A program made the position numbers and the translations under genes. From Phytophthora colocasiae (taxonomy: Eukaryota; Oomycota; Peronosporomycetes; Peronosporales; Peronosporaceae): a DNA stretch of 64,000 bases. The stretch covers positions 434,001-498,000 of the forward strand of contig JAGKQI010000105.1 in the NCBI GenBank assembly GCA_018806915.1, written 5' to 3'. The notes under the pieces are model-generated. The model worked only from the letters and a program-made list of their open reading frames with translations, made no database searches and had not been told where the DNA came from. This document shows, in pieces, positions 30,881 to 42,051 of this stretch. Each line of letters begins with the position of its first letter. Positions within the stretch are counted from its first letter, which is position 1.

Positions 30881-32524
30881 TTAGAAATCGTACTCATCAC
30901 CCCGAGGACTCGCGACGGGTAGCAATTCTTTTGTCTCGGCAATATCCCCCCGGTTCGCTTTGGTCTTACTTGACCCGTGTTTCCACTCTCGGATCTCTTC
31001 ACGGAGTTTTTCATCACTCACTAACTGCTGAAAAGAGAGGGGCTCTCCTGTTAACGGGCAGCGATTTCCGAAGTCACGGAACCAGGCCTCTATCACTTGG
31101 CTCTCGAATACGTGGCCGTACGGAGACCGCATGGGGGCTTTCAACAGCTTCAGTGACACTGCGCACTTGAACTCGGGCGGGATATCTCTTGAGGAAGATG
31201 ATTTCTTTTTCTTCTTCCTGGAGTGGTCTCTCGTCTTCTTCTTGTGCTTCTCATTAGACGATGAGTCGGTTGTGCTTGTTTTCGAGTCGGTGTCTTCTTC
31301 AAGATCATCGTCGTCCACGTCGTCGACGTCGGCATCTTGAATGGTGATAGCATTAAGGCTTGGCAAGTCTCCCAGCAGTTCATACTCCTCTTTACGTGAC
31401 AGAGGTGTGGCTGTCTTACCTGGTGAGGGTTTGCTCTCGGATTTTGGGGGAGAAGCTGCAGCCTCTGACTGTTTCGGTGGAGACGATGTTTCTGTGGTTG
31501 GAAGATGTGACGCAATGTCTTCGAGCATCGTGCGGATCTCACTATGGATAGTTAGGTCTCTCGCGATTGAGCCACGATCGGTCTTGAGCAGCACATCGGC
31601 GCCATAGACAATAAGCATCTTGACAATGGCCACGCGGGAATGATACGCAGCTTCATGCAGAGCAGTCCACCCAAGCTTGTTCGCCGCGTTCTTGTCGATA
31701 CCCCACTCTAGCAGCATCTTAACAGTAGGTTCATGGCCTTGGCGTGCTGCCTCTGCCAGCGGAAGTTGGCCTGGGAATGGACACAATGCGAATTCAGGAC
31801 AGACAACATCGTGTCTGGCGCCTGCACGGAGAAGCTCCTGTGCAATGGTCGCATACCCTCGGTGACAAGCGTCGTAAAGTGGTGTCCACCCTACCGAATT
31901 GGAGGTGTTCACATTGGCGCCTGCGCGAATGAGCTTGATCGCTAACGCTTCCAAACCGTATGCACAGGCGATATGTAACGCCGTCCAGCCGCAGGAAAAT
32001 GAGCCAGGACCCCGACGGGTTATCCCGTTTAGGTCAGCCTTTTGTGCGATCAGCTCCTTCAGGATCGCAATGCCAGCCTCTTGTGCGGTGAGCATGTGGC
32101 ATGCTGAGTGCAGGGGCGTCCAGCCGTCATTGTTTGGCAAATGCAGCGTCGCCTTATCGAGCACGATCTTGTCGTTACCCACGTAAACTACCAATTTGTT
32201 TTCTTCTTGAGCCTCGTCGAAATTTGAAGGTTTGTCGCTCATGTTCGCTGATGGGTTGACTGCTTCTCCATTTTCAAACATCAACTGCTGGAATTTGCCT
32301 TCTTGGTCAGGAGAATGCACGATCAGCACCATATTGCCGCCCTTGTTGAAACTACGCGCTTGGTCTCGCGGATTCTTGGGCCCGATATGAAAATCGTACA
32401 GCCGATACAAATCTGGGAAGCGCACAAAGCGGGGATCCAGACCTTGTACCATGGCATCACCGAGGAGCATGGTGCACGCCAGCATCTGCTCGAAGGATGC
32501 TTGTGTGGACGCCGCGCCACCCAT
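30881..32524 (-). CDS. Ankyrin-repeat protein with C-terminal U-box
   Basis: The 547-residue protein starts MGGAASTQ, a good N-myristoylation signal, so membrane attachment is likely. A unique N-terminal region (1-120) is followed by about five ankyrin repeats (about 125-335; DGWTPLHSAC, CGWTALHIACAYG, VGWTPLYDAC, LGWTALHEAAYHS). An acidic, Ser- and Lys-rich linker and a U-box (about 445-513; PPEFKCAVSLKLL, SPYGHVFE, CPLTGEPL) follow. U-boxes recruit E2 enzymes, so this should be an E3 ligase that selects substrates by its ankyrin repeats. A longer frame extends 13 codons upstream of the chosen ATG; the myristoylation motif favours 32524. A 5' intron cannot be excluded. Confidence 0.82.
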   Translation of the reverse strand: MGGAASTQASFEQMLACTMLLGDAMVQGLDPRFVRFPDLYRLYDFHIGPKNPRDQARSFNKGGNMVLIVHSPDQEGKFQQLMFENGEAVNPSANMSDKPSNFDEAQEENKLVVYVGNDKIVLDKATLHLPNNDGWTPLHSACHMLTAQEAGIAILKELIAQKADLNGITRRGPGSFSCGWTALHIACAYGLEALAIKLIRAGANVNTSNSVGWTPLYDACHRGYATIAQELLRAGARHDVVCPEFALCPFPGQLPLAEAARQGHEPTVKMLLEWGIDKNAANKLGWTALHEAAYHSRVAIVKMLIVYGADVLLKTDRGSIARDLTIHSEIRTMLEDIASHLPTTETSSPPKQSEAAASPPKSESKPSPGKTATPLSRKEEYELLGDLPSLNAITIQDADVDDVDDDDLEEDTDSKTSTTDSSSNEKHKKKTRDHSRKKKKKSSSSRDIPPEFKCAVSLKLLKAPMRSPYGHVFESQVIEAWFRDFGNRCPLTGEPLSFQQLVSDEKLREEIREWKHGSSKTKANRGDIAETKELLPVASPRGDEYDF

Positions 32525-32713
32525 TGTGTATTCGTCCCAGCTCGCTACAGAGAAGATAAACACCGTTATTCACTGCACAGCAAGCAATGAATGAGAATGA
32601 GAAGATGCTGGAAGCCGCTTTGCGACCGTTCGTGTAGATGAAAATGTGGGGTTACACAAGGAATGGATTTGGTCAACGGATTTTGGACTTACGCTTCATC
32701 CTGATGCATTGCT

Positions 32714-32995
32714 TCACTGCAGTGCGGGGGGAGCTGCAGTGACAGACTTGAGCTCAGTGGTATTCGTCCAAGGTTGGTTGAATACCTTCACCACGAAGCG
32801 GGTGACGTCGTTGAGAGAGGCACTTGTGCCTTCCACCTCGAACTCATAATTGGTGCCAGCCACAACCTGAGAACGCACGGACAGGATGTTGGTCACCGTC
32901 AGGTCCGAACTTGCTAAAGCGCGGTTCAAGGCGGCGCGCGCTTCAGGTGTCACCGTCGCGGGGGAGAAACCACCGAGGATCACAGGCCCAGGCAT
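32714..32995 (-). CDS. Cystatin-like cysteine protease inhibitor without signal peptide
   Basis: This 93-residue cystatin starts MPGPVILGGFSPATV. The three inhibitory landmarks are present: Gly-Gly (LGGFS), QVVAGTNYEF and a C-terminal Pro-Trp (NQPWTNTT). Its central part is shared almost word for word with the secreted cystatin at 19400-19726 (SVRSQVVAGTNYEF), but it has no cysteines and no signal peptide, so it should be cytosolic, like stefins. Another in-frame ATG at 33043 would add 16 residues and still no signal peptide. The core promoter at 33045-33064 leaves a 5' UTR of about 65 nt to the chosen start and under 20 nt to the longer one. Cellular papain-like proteases are the likely targets. 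Confidence 0.8.
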   Translation of the reverse strand: MPGPVILGGFSPATVTPEARAALNRALASSDLTVTNILSVRSQVVAGTNYEFEVEGTSASLNDVTRFVVKVFNQPWTNTTELKSVTAAPPALQ

Positions 32996-33044
32996 GTTCT
33001 GCAGCAATGGAGAAGGATTCGTTCTGATTATGTGCTGTCCCATG

Positions 33045-33064
33045 AACAAAAATTGTCAGTGAAG
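33045..33064 (-). promoter_or_regulatory. Core promoter of the cytosolic cystatin gene
   Basis: The minus strand reads CTTCACTGACAATTTTTGTT: a TCACT-type initiator followed by a perfect flanking element CAATTTTTG. It is 50-70 nt upstream of the ATG at 32995. Confidence 0.5.
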
Positions 33065-33152
33065 ACTATGTCCAGTTCGCATTACAGTATCAGCAATTCA
33101 TCTAGTCGGGTGTAAATGGGGGTGACGCCTCTCGAGTTGTGATCATCGTTGC

Positions 33153-36100
33153 CTATTCGTCCTTCTTGAACATTTTCTTGAACATGCCGCCAATACGCGA
33201 CTTTCGGTGGCCATCTTCTCCATACAGACTGTTCCGGTTCAGATTTCCGCTTCCGCGGTCAGGAGGACTCATCCCCTCCGCCTGCGGTGAGGCCCCCCGT
33301 GGCACTGGGTTGTTCATAATCGTATCCAGTGTCGCGCGACGCTCGGTGCGAGATGGCATTCCAGTGATAGACACCGACACAGGCACCGGGCCCATTGAAG
33401 TCGCCGTGTCGGAGCGGTGTTCGCGGTTGTCTTTACTAGCCATACTGCACATTAAAACGACATCACAAGGTTAGTTTGCCTAAGTCATACCCTGCTCTTG
33501 TATGAATGGGAACTTACGAGGAACGGCGATTGATGTACTCGCTGCTGCTGCGCCGTCCGTTGTCATTTGACGGTTTTGAGTCCACAGCCATGGCTCGCAT
33601 GCGCTCCAACAAGTCCTCCGAGACGCCATCAGACTCTGCAAGATTGATGATGTCTAGCAGGATATCCTGCTGTTGGACACGGGCCTTGAGTTCTGCAGAG
33701 TACACAGAACGCTGCATCCGCAAATCCTCCTTCAGTTCTGCCACTTGCTTTTTGTATTTCTTCATTTTCTCCTCTTGCGACTTGATCAGTGCAGCATGCG
33801 TGCTCATGAGGCGCAAGTTGGCCTTCGACTGTTGTTTGTTGTGCTGATTAAGTGCAGCAAACGATGCACCAGCAGCCGTGTACGCATCCTTAATCTTTTT
33901 GTTTTCAGCCTTCAGATTTTCGTTCTCCTGGGACAGCATCTGAATGAGTTCACGGCCCTTTGTAACCTCCTTTCGCAAGTAGTCAATCATGCGCTCCGAG
34001 TCATCTAGAAGCTTGCCGTCATCCATGGACTCACGTTCTATCCTGCTTGACCGCAAACTGTTTCGGGACTGAGGAGGAGCATCACCTTCGTAAAAGCTAC
34101 TGCTCGCACTCGGCACGGAGGAGTTTCGGACCTGGTTCAATTCCTGTTGCAGCGATGAATTTTCCGCCTCAATTTCCATACGAGCACGTTTTTCGTCCTC
34201 AAGGCGGTGCTTCAGCAGCTCTACCTCGGTCTCCATAGCATCCTGTTCCTTCCGTTCCGACAAAAGTCGGTGATACTTGCCAACCTGCTTTTTCATCTTC
34301 AGGTTGGATTGAATCTTGATGACAGCGTTACGGAACTTAGCATACTTTTTCTCGGACAAATGCTTGCGGTACGCAGTTTGGACCTTGATTGCGCTTTTTT
34401 CCTTCATCATCAAGTACATACGCTGGCGTGTACGAACTCCTCGCCACACGCTCTGCACGATAATGCTCTTCCTGCGCTTCTCTAAATACGATCGCCGCTG
34501 CATCCGACAACGGTGAAGAGCCTGGATTTTAGAAATCACGGTTCGAACCTTTTTGATTCTTCGCCTAGCCATCCACCGTCGAGCAGTCTGTTGAATCATA
34601 ATCGCTCGGTCATGCACAAACGTAGTGCGCCTGTGCTCCAGAAACTCCAGTACATCCTTACCAAAGTAAACCAGACTCTTACCGACAACAAATGTGGGAG
34701 TTCTGGAATGCTCGCTGCCTTCCTGTGTTCGGGCGAAATCATCGCCACTCAGTAACTCGTTTGCAAGTTGTTCGCAAGCTTCCGTGACAGTCGTAGATTC
34801 CTTCGCCGATGTCACCTCCTTCTTGCTTTTCATCATAACAAACCGGCGCAAAAACTTTTCGTGTGCCATCTTGTTCGGGAATGCAGCTCGTGTGATTCGA
34901 ATGGCTTCGACAACACCTGCGCAACGAAGCTGGTTCACAACAGCATCGATCTCGTAGATGCTTGGGCTCTTCTGTGAGTTAGGCTTAATACAGCGCACGT
35001 AATGCACCTCGGTACTCGAGATGTCTCTCATCAGCAGTGACAACTGCGCCTTAAATTTGTAGCTCACTGTTTCTTGCATGAACGTAGACGTTTTACGGCT
35101 TACGGTGCTGCGTCGGCCATTCTCCATCATGGTTGCGGCACGGACGGCCAAGTCGGAGTCCGTCATGAATGCCGTATTGTCGTCATCGCCGAACACCATG
35201 GACAGCAAGCCATTAGAACTCGTGCCGAGTAGCTCTAATAGATCAGTTTGAAGTGAGTCCTTGTTCTTCTCAACAAACCCATCTGCGTCGTACGTTACAG
35301 GACCCGCATAATGGTGCAATAAGAAGTGGGTTTGGCTTAGACGCGCTCGCTCCAGGCGAGGGTGTGATTCACGCAGTGATACGAGCTTCGACACAAAAGA
35401 CTGATCACTACCCATGGGACGCACGCACTCTTCATTGAGCAGGGCCATGACGCCCATCGAGTTCTCCAGGAGGTCCAACATGTCTTGATTGTCGCGGTAC
35501 TTCACGAACTCCCAAGCAACGCCCTCTTGCTGGTACTCCTCTTGCACCGTCTTGAATACATCCAACGTAAACTTCTGCTGCAGCTTTTCGTTTGCAAAGT
35601 TAATACAGAACTGTTCAAAGCTGTTGTGTTCGAACGACTCGAAACCAAAGATGTCCAGCAAGTCAATGTGTAGATGTGACGGCGTTGAAACAGCTCTGCC
35701 GGCAGTGTTAGAAATGCTGTAGTTCACACGGCGCACCAGATAACCGAATACACGCGCGTAAATTTCCTTTGCCAGAGCATCACGGTTGTTGCCCGCTTGG
35801 TGAGCTGAAAGCGGAACACAATACACTTCCTGGCGCGCCTTCACTGTGCGACTGCAGAGTTGCTTACTCAGCGCTCCCACTTCCACACCAATAAGCTTTG
35901 CACATTGCTCGATTTCCTTCTTTTGTTGCTCAATCTGCTCAGCAGTGACAGTCCCGGACGGTGCTGACACATTCAGAGAAGCAACAGCCTGGCTGGCATC
36001 GTCCTTGTTAGATTCCAGTGGCACAAAGTCTAGTTGTCCCAGACGCAAGATACCGCAAAGAGCGCTAAAGAGCTCGTTCTGCTCCGTATCGCTGAGTCCA

Positions 36101-37116
36101 ATAGTAGTCAATGCATCTCGCGTCACCTGGTAACGCTCCAAGTCCGTTTTCCCGTCCAGGATGAGATTCTCGTCCTGCAAGTAGCGAAATTCCTTGGCTG
36201 AGGAGCCGTCACTGAAGCCGAACACGTCCTCCTTCGCACTCACAAGCTGGTAGAAGATGTGGTAGTTGCGCTCACCTGCAGCTTGTGCTACCACGCGAGA
36301 CTTCTCCAGCAGATAGTGACGGCACTCTGCTCCAACGAGACAGTAGTCGTTATTAAACTGGAGCTGCGTGAACTTTCCGAATCGACTGGAGTTGTCATTA
36401 CGGATCGTTTTCGCATTGCCAAAAGCTTCCAGCAACGGGTTACTCTTCAACACCTTCTCCACTACAATTGTTTCTCCACTTTCAGCGGGATGCAGCCTCT
36501 TCGCGTTGCCCATAGAGATACTAGCAAGATGCTCCATCATGATTTTAACCGTCTCCGTCTTGCCAGCACCCGATTCCCCACTCACAAGGATACTCTGCGG
36601 AATCCGATGCTGCTTCATATGGTGGAAAGCTTCAGCGCTCGTCGCATACACGTGCGGCGGCATCTCGTCCCATGGTCTCTGCGTGTACATATCTCTCAGC
36701 TCCTCCGAGTAGTGCTCCTTAATCCACTGGTACGGATTTACTGCCACCACGATCTTCCCTGTATAAGTGTATGGCTCTTTCGCCAAGAAGCGTTCACGGA
36801 CGTTGTAGACGATGGCAGGTTCGTGGAGATGGCCCAGCTCACACATGTCCTCTGCGCCAACGCTGTGTTCTTTCTTATCCTCAGTTTCCCCCTCGGGTGG
36901 ACCGTTCTGTAGAGGTAAAGAGTCGGACATTCCATCTTCGTTCAGGTCCACAGTGCGCTCTTCAGCGGGCGCGTCCTGCTCGTATCCGTCGGCTGAGGCG
37001 TCAATCAGCGGCTGCACCCGCACGCGGAAGACCTTGCCGCTCGCGTCCACAGAGAGGACAGTGGCCGGCACCCACACGAGCTTCTCGTCCGGGATGAACA
37101 CGCGGATGCCCTCCAT
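33153..37116 (-). CDS. Myosin heavy chain with IQ motifs and coiled coil
   Basis: Two exons, 33518-37116 and 33153-33444, join in frame across a 73-bp intron (donor GTAAGT, acceptor GTGCAG) for about 1296 residues. A short N-terminal SH3-like region precedes the motor domain: P-loop GESGAGKTETV near 175, NDNSSRFGKF, DIFGFESFEHNSFEQ and YVRCIKPN. Five or six IQ motifs (about 840-955) should bind calmodulin-like light chains, followed by a coiled coil (about 960-1150) and a Ser/Pro-rich tail. The last exon ends with the basic patch RIGGMFKKMFKKDE, which may bind acidic lipids. The start is ATG 37116; the frame extends upstream without an ATG. The motor moves on actin; class is not assigned. Confidence 0.93.
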
Positions 37117-37165
37117 GAGTGCGGAATCCAAGAGTGATGGTCAATTTCTTGTCCTCGACTACGAA

Positions 37166-37184
37166 GCAAAGTGGGGGAGTGAGT
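37166..37184 (-). promoter_or_regulatory. Core promoter of the myosin gene
   Basis: The minus strand reads ACTCACTCCCCCACTTTGC, an Inr+FPR-like element 50-70 nt upstream of the ATG at 37116. Confidence 0.5.
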
Positions 37185-37656
37185 GCGTGTAGCGATCGGA
37201 TTTAGTCGGGATGGATTGTTTATGCACACTTGACTTAAATTTTGTAAGGGTTGGACGACGGAGGCAATCGTGTAGCCAAAAACGCACATTGCGGTGGATA
37301 GAGCACAATGGAGATTTGACAAAGAGGTTTTGCTTGGTCTACAGCGCTGCACTATGATGCAAGCACTACAGTGTGAGAGGAATAGCCTCCAAGTGCCTCT
37401 GAGCAGGACGCGTAGCAGCTCCGGGTTACCGCGCTAACGTCGTCGGCACGGACCACGTTTCGACGACAGCTGCCTCGTCTCCACCGAATTATAGTGACAC
37501 TGTCTAATACTGACATTTATCAAGTTTTCCCGATAACGACAATCCTGGTGCTAATGACCTGTGAGATGGCTACATGTATCGCTATTTTTACTTGAGGGTG
37601 GTCATGGTGTTCCATCAAAGTCCAAAAGGGATTGCCTTATAGCTGAGCTGTGTAAT
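37185..37656. other. Divergent intergenic region, myosin / unknown gene
   Basis: This 470-bp stretch separates two divergently transcribed genes. No clear core promoter was seen for the rightward gene, and its 5' end may contain an unrecognised small exon. Nothing else is visible. Confidence 0.4.
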
Positions 37657-39475
37657 ATGCTATCTGTGCGCTTTCAGGGGCACGATGACCAAGTGGAGTA
37701 TGACGCATTCACCGCTGACGAGCTGCTGGGTTCGCAAGAGGGCGATGAACCACTGACCAACCGAAGTGCTGGCACCGAAAGTGAAGATCTTCATTCGATT
37801 AATGAAGACGATGAGCAGACATTGTTAAGCCAATTGTCAGCTCTGCAAGTAGGCGAACGACCTCGATCCGTGCGGTTCGAAGATGCGGAATCTGAGGATT
37901 CAGAGGGGCCTAAACACTATCCTCGCGCTGTTGCAGCAGGCATCACCACGTCCTCTTCCCCTCCTCGATCTCCACTGCTTAAGAAGTTTGCACCAGTGCA
38001 GGACCGACGGGCGAATACAATTGTTCTAGAGGCATTGCATCTCGCGGACATATCGAGAGACGAAATTGGTCTGATCGAGCGCTCAATCAAAAGACTCAAC
38101 GACGCGATCCTTGGGTTCTCGATGCTAGTCGACAGACAAGTGAAGATTGTTGGGGCAGCAAGTACTGAAGAGCGAGGTCGCATCAAAGCAGATATTCAAG
38201 ACCTCTCATCTCAGCTAAAGGCCTCGAACGCACTGATTGAGAGCACATGTGCTCGAATGAAGAATCACCTCGTTGCAGGGAGAAATCAACTGAGTGCGCA
38301 CAAGCGAAAGCTCATGGCAGATCAAGGAGTAGGCGATTCGGACAGCGAGATATCAGAGTGCACTTCCCCTCGCTGCAGCGTCAACGAACAGCAGTATTAC
38401 CAGCAGCAACAGTTGCAAGACCCTCAACATTCTCAAAGAAGGCCTCAATCGATGGAAACTGGAATTCGCTTCAATCGATCGCCACCACGACCAACTATCA
38501 CGGCAAATATCCCGTATGGGTGCAGAGGTCTTGCTGCTACAAGCGGTAAATCACCGATGAAATCGAGCACTGCATCTCCAGGTAAAAGAACGAATTCGCC
38601 GACGGTATCCCGAACACCACGAGAAACTAAAGTCCCGCTTATTTGGATCCTCAAGCCTCAGCCTGTTAACGCTGGTGTTGATGAAGACATCGCTCTTACT
38701 GGCATTGTGTCAACCGACCTGTTCTCATCCGTGTTGGACGCAGTAGGCCTTCACGACAAGGAGTTCCTGGATATGCGAGAGTTGCGGACGTTTTTGCATG
38801 GCATATTAGCGTTCTTTATCGCTCGAAATCCGTCACTACGGTTCATGGACAAAGCTTTTCATAGACGGCTCATGCCTGAGTACGTCAACGAGTTGGCCGA
38901 CGCGCTAGTGATGGGGATGCAGCTCATTCCACAGGTACATGCACATGACAGATCAGATGAAGTCAATTGCTCTCCCATTCAACAGGTTCACTCATCCAGT
39001 GCTTTACTCTCTTTCCTTGCAGCTCTCAGGAAGGTCAGTCATCGTCACTCCAGTGAATACGCTGGAGGAGTTTGTGTGTATGGATCCATTCCGCTTTGAT
39101 CGACTCCTTCACACCGTTCACGTATATCCTAGCGATATGTCTTCGGTAGACACTGATGCCGCAACGGATGCAGCTTCTACCGTATACCCAACAAGTCCGT
39201 TCAAGGAGCAGATGTCTCGCAATGGGGATGTCCTGAACAGTGGCAAGGTCGTCGATCTTGTGGTGTCTAAGAACCGAGAGCCTGAACTAATTGAGACTGC
39301 TGAGCAGACGCTAGGCATGGCCAAACTGCTGCATGATCTAGCCACGGCCGAGTGCGAGGCACGGAATGGCAACCGCATCTCAATTCGAGCGCAGGTGCCG
39401 CATGCGAAGGAGTTCTCAAAAGCGTACATCGCCTCTTCCAAGGAGCTGATGCTCCAGGATACGAGCTTCATCTGA
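37657..39475 (+). CDS. Unknown protein with acidic N-terminus and helical middle, two exons
   Basis: Exons 37657-38934 and 39023-39475 join in phase 0 (donor GTACAT, acceptor TTGCAG), giving about 577 residues. An acidic segment is followed by a helical stretch (about 120-240, likely coiled coil) and a Gln/Ser/Pro-rich linker. The most protein-like part is KVPLIWILKPQPVNAGVDED onward with FLDMRELRTFLHGILAFF, continuing across the intron (LSGRSVIVTPVNTLEEFV). I recognise no family. The start is uncertain: the first in-frame ATG is 37657, but a CTTTCAG at 37677 could be an acceptor for an upstream exon. The protein has no signal peptide or membrane span. Confidence 0.65.
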
Positions 39476-39760
39476 GATGCATTCGAATTCGAGCGCTAGC
39501 ACTTCAAGCAGCAACAGACAGGTTGGGTGCATTTTGGTAGTCATGCAGGTCGCGCTACTGTATGCTGGCTAGTCGTAATTGGAATATGGGATCGCCGGAA
39601 CTATTCATGCGTACATGGCACGATCACATGTTGCTCTCGTGCATTACCACTACTTGTCACCCTGCTCGGCCACTGTGCGCCCCCTTTGTTGCCTCCCACC
39701 TACTTCACGCTCAATACTACACGGTGTCGAAAAAAAAAACTAAAACTAAAAAAACTATGC

Positions 39761-40741
39761 TCAATACTCCACCATGCGTGTCGAGTGGTTGCTGGCGCTG
39801 CTGTTGCGACGGTACTGCTGTGCTCGTCGCTTCCGTTCCCTCTGCTCTTCCTCCGGGTTCAGCGTAGGCACGCTGTACTCGCAAAGCGACACATACGAGG
39901 ATCCTCGTTCCCGGATAGCACAGGGTGCTACACTCAGGAACTTTTGCATGGCAAAGGATTCTCTGATGAATGCCATTTGTTGCACTGCACGCAGCAGCTC
40001 CTGGAAGCTATCACATCTCGACTGCAAATGGGATCGATCGTGTCGTTTCCAGAATGTGAGGAAGCCCGCGTGGGGTAAGGAAGGCAGCGCAAATGCCATG
40101 ATGGCGCGCTCGAGCTTGTCCTCCTGAGTCATTGCGTCAACTGGCACAGGGACAACCCCTCTGGCCAATCTGGACACCGCTCTGCTGCGGTAATATGCCT
40201 GTCGGTTCTCGAGAATCTCAGTCAACTGAACGTGGAGGTCCTTGAAGTCTGAATAGCTACGACGGATCGTGTATGTCTGTAGAGGGGCGTCATGGTCCAC
40301 CACGTCGATGTGGTACATGACTTTCTTCTCCCTGCCTCGCATAGAGAAGCCTGATAACACGAGATCTGGGTTTGCACTTGAGGAAGACGCAGTGGAGCGT
40401 CGGCTGGAGGCTGTGGACTTGCCCAGCTCCTGCTGTCTGATCTGTTGTGACGTATCGGACTGTTGCCGCCTGGCTGCATCGAGTTTCTCCAGCTCGAGCT
40501 CGTCGTCTGCGCAGGTTATGGTGGCATTGGACGGGGGGTCCCGCGGCTTCATGACATCGTCCTCATCCAACGGTTGTGGCTTATCTTCGGTCTCACAAAC
40601 AGGTCCCAATGTGGCGAAGAGGCTGCTGTTGTTCACTTTGATCGGGGACGGCAGCACTTGCGCTGCAGCGAAGTACCAGTCTGGCAAGCGGTCCACCGCC
40701 GCCTCGAGTTGTCTGCCGCGTGACACGATGGCCTCTGCCAT
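39761..40741 (-). CDS. PX-domain phosphoinositide-binding protein (1)
   Basis: The 326-residue protein has a variable N-terminus, a PX domain (about 124-275) and a charged tail. PX landmarks are YHIDVVD, the RRSYSDFKDLH strand whose first Arg contacts phosphatidylinositol-3-phosphate in the family, and LPSLPHAGFL. After PX comes FLSVAPCAIRERGSSYVSL and EYSVP, which is almost the same in the second PX protein at 48348-49286 (FLSVAPSEISQRGSSYVSL, DYSVP). PX proteins work at endosomal or plasma membranes in sorting and signalling. The C-terminal signature is outside the known domain and looks lineage-specific. ATG 40741 is the first in the frame. Confidence 0.82.
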   Translation of the reverse strand: MAEAIVSRGRQLEAAVDRLPDWYFAAAQVLPSPIKVNNSSLFATLGPVCETEDKPQPLDEDDVMKPRDPPSNATITCADDELELEKLDAARRQQSDTSQQIRQQELGKSTASSRRSTASSSSANPDLVLSGFSMRGREKKVMYHIDVVDHDAPLQTYTIRRSYSDFKDLHVQLTEILENRQAYYRSRAVSRLARGVVPVPVDAMTQEDKLERAIMAFALPSLPHAGFLTFWKRHDRSHLQSRCDSFQELLRAVQQMAFIRESFAMQKFLSVAPCAIRERGSSYVSLCEYSVPTLNPEEEQRERKRRAQQYRRNSSASNHSTRMVEY

Positions 40742-42051
40742 GGGCTGCGAATTGACTTGTGACTTGAGCAGAGCAGCGCGGGGGCAGCTGGAGGGAAACT
40801 CCGCTCATCCCCGTCTTTGGAGCTTTTTCAAAGCCTCGTTTCAACTGCCTAATAAGTTGTACTTGTAGATTGACTTGGTTTCAGTATCCTGGATGAATTT
40901 CCCAGGTTTATTGCTGCAAGTTCATTTATCCCCAACGTGGTTGTGGGGGAGCTAGGGGAGAAGTTGCAAAGGAGAAAGCGATGCTTCCGCCGGCACGCAG
41001 CTGTTCGCGATGACACCGACCATCAACACCGCATTTTGCCGGTCTACCAGAAAGCTGACTCGGTAAAAAGCTGGCGAAGGCGTCAAGCGTTGAACATTTG
41101 CTTGTAGTTGGGAGATCCGCACAGGAAATGTCTGCCCATGCGCGAGGAGATCTCCTCGGCTGTATCGGCGCCATTTTGCTAGTGAAGTCATCGCATGATA
41201 AAAAAATCTAGTTTTGCCATCTAAAGCCTCTGTGCAAAAGCTCGGCGCTTTTGACTCACTATCGGCCAGCAAAATGGTGAACGCATAGGTTGAATGGATA
41301 GGCCAGGGGTGGAGAAGTTGAATCGTGCGTGCATCACGATAAGAAAATGCTGTCATGGAACACGGCAACCATAAAGCATGAACATTTTTGCTCGTCAATC
41401 TAGGATTTTAGATCTAAATTAGATGTACCCGATCTGAGAAAATTAGAGCGCGAGAGAGCATATATATCTTCTGGATACGGTGTCAAGCTCCGAGGCCTGC
41501 TCGCAGGAAGCGCACCAAGGAAGTTATACTTATACCAGAGACTTGCTTTGCCTGATATTGGTATGATTTTCACTACACCTGCCATTTCCAAATGGCTACG
41601 TCCGTGTTCGCGCTAAAAACATGCATGCGCATGTCCAAGTGTCCGCTGTCGGAGTGATTGTACAGATCAGTTGAAGACCTGCAACGCGGTCCATTCACTT
41701 GCAAACAGAAATGCAACTTCGATCTTAGACTGACCGATCCAAATCCTAAACTCCAATCTAGCAAAACTCAGCTCGGTGTCGCTAGATGGATGATCAGCAC
41801 CGATGAAACGCTATTCTCTCTCGGTTGCAAGCTCCGACTCCTTCCGGGCCTGCACACTCGACGCATGGCCTGCTTCTTCGACATCTCAACGACAAAAGCC
41901 ATCTTTCAGCCAGACAAGCCAGGAATACCCCCCACATAAATAGCTATAGAGCGCAGTGCCCACAGCCCCGCACCACTGACCAACGTGATCTGTCCAGTTG
42001 GCACCAGCGTAGCATTCTTCCTCGACGTGTCTCCTTCCTTGTCTGTCCATC
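40742..42051. other. Intergenic stretch with one orphan frame
   Basis: The only sizeable frame is 40952-41398 on the minus strand (148 codons); it has no recognisable domain and no promoter, so it is not called as a gene. A palindromic ACATGCATGCGCATGT lies near 41620. Nothing else is supported. Confidence 0.4.

Noticed and set aside
33153..33443. Independent 97-residue gene
   Set aside because: It joins in frame to the myosin through a good 73-bp GT-AG intron; better explained as the last exon.
40952..41398. 148-codon minus-strand frame
   Set aside because: No domain, no promoter motif, uneven composition; listed only as an orphan frame.
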